From Acidobacteriaceae bacterium (lineage in GTDB: Bacteria; Acidobacteriota; Terriglobia; Terriglobales; Acidobacteriaceae): DNA of 6,321 bases. Numbering within the stretch: the stretch's first letter is position 1; the number at the start of each line of letters is the position of its first letter. The notes beneath the pieces were generated by a model. The model did no database searches. It worked only from the letters and a program-made list of their open reading frames with translations, and was not told the DNA's origin. This document shows, piece after piece, positions 5,934 to 6,321 of the stretch. The DNA is taken from assembly GCA_003140655.1 (NCBI GenBank), contig PLKR01000541.1, positions 1 through 6,321 on the forward strand, given 5' to 3'. A program made the position numbers and the translations under genes.

Positions 5934-6321
5934 ATGACTGATTCCGTCGCCGCATCTGGGGATAACAGCAGAGACAATGCCATCACGGATCAAATCGCCA
6001 AGGCGCTGACCGAAGCCACGGGTTTGTTGCGCGGACCGCAACGCGTGGTTCCGCTGATCCAGAGACTTGTATCCGACAAACTGCGGGTCACCTTTGAACA
6101 GCGGCATCTTTATTCGTATGCGACTACCAAGCGGTCCAGCGGAGACGCGCTGAATTCATTGCTGCGCTGGATTCTGGACGCGCAGCGCCCGGATGGCGGT
6201 ATTGCAGCCTATTACAGCCTGCTCTCGGGATATTCGGAATCCTATCCTGAGGTCACCGGCTACATCGTTCCGACATTGTACGATTGTGCGCGTACGACTG
6301 GCGACGACGATGCCGTAGTTG
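5934..6321 (+). CDS. N-terminal part of a possible alpha/alpha-toroid (prenyltransferase/cyclase-like) protein, 3' end outside window
   Basis: A frame opens with ATG at 5934 and runs 129 codons to the window edge without a stop. GGGA at 5919-5922 lies 11 nt upstream and supports this start; in-frame GTG codons at 5931 and 5901 are alternatives. There is no signal peptide or membrane segment, so the visible part looks cytoplasmic. Residues 1-70 are mostly polar, with helical stretches (19-50). From residue 74, NSLLRWILDAQRPDGG is followed by YYSLLSGYSESYPEVTGYI and VPTLYDCARTTGD. A helix ending in a Q-x-x-DGG turn, then SYPEVTGY and a second helix, is the pattern I recall from toroid-like proteins in exopolysaccharide loci, often labelled squalene cyclase-like or prenyltransferase-like. 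No DxDD or complete QW motif is visible in this part, so terpene cyclase activity should not be assumed. The gene starts 46 nt after the second AsnB-like gene with no terminator between, which suggests a role in the same glycan pathway. Existence is solid; fold assignment is moderate. Confidence 0.75.
   Translation, partial: MTDSVAASGDNSRDNAITDQIAKALTEATGLLRGPQRVVPLIQRLVSDKLRVTFEQRHLYSYATTKRSSGDALNSLLRWILDAQRPDGGIAAYYSLLSGYSESYPEVTGYIVPTLYDCARTTGDDDAVV

Noticed and set aside
5030..5986. Antisense open frame of 318 codons opposite the second amidotransferase
   Set aside because: It overlaps the well-supported synthetase domain and the start of the next gene, shows no domain-like pattern, and is another codon-bias shadow.
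5934..6321. Annotation as squalene-hopene or other terpene cyclase
   Set aside because: Only 129 residues are visible, with no DxDD and no complete QW repeat, and the gene sits in a glycan context. Only a general toroid-like resemblance can be supported.

Overview
The window looks like a piece of a bacterial chromosome with moderately GC-rich coding DNA. All supported genes lie on the + strand and are closely packed. The organism cannot be identified from sequence alone. An Acidobacteria-like soil bacterium is a plausible guess: the first gene has a C-terminal domain style I associate with secreted beta-rich proteins of that group, and paired AsnB-type amidotransferases in polysaccharide loci are common there. 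This assignment is inference from memory, not a demonstrated match.

Layout: (1) Positions 1-909 hold a gene of unknown function that is open at the left edge. It is probably the C-terminal part of a larger exported or surface beta-rich protein. (2) A 107-nt gap at 910-1016 has no convincing terminator or promoter. (3) Positions 1017-2939 encode a 640-residue AsnB-like, glutamine-dependent amidotransferase. (4) About 2967-3869 encodes a family 2 glycosyltransferase of the WaaE/LOS beta-1,4-glucosyltransferase-like type. Its reading frame follows the previous stop codon directly. (5) Positions 3896-5887 encode a second AsnB-like amidotransferase of 663 residues, clearly a different subfamily from the first. 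(6) Position 5934 to the right edge is the N-terminal 129 residues of a protein that resembles the alpha/alpha-toroid (prenyltransferase/cyclase-like) proteins found in exopolysaccharide loci.

The last four genes are separated by 0-46 nt and probably form one operon. Together they suggest biosynthesis of a surface or secreted glycan. The glycosyltransferase would add a sugar. The two amidotransferases would convert carboxyl groups (for example uronic acids) to amides, using ATP and ammonia drawn from glutamine. The toroid protein would have an unknown accessory role. The main point of interest is the arrangement of two non-redundant AsnB-like enzymes around one glycosyltransferase. Both have a hydrophobic residue where E. 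coli asparagine synthetase B has a catalytic glutamate, and the second has further motif changes. This argues that neither is an ordinary asparagine synthetase.
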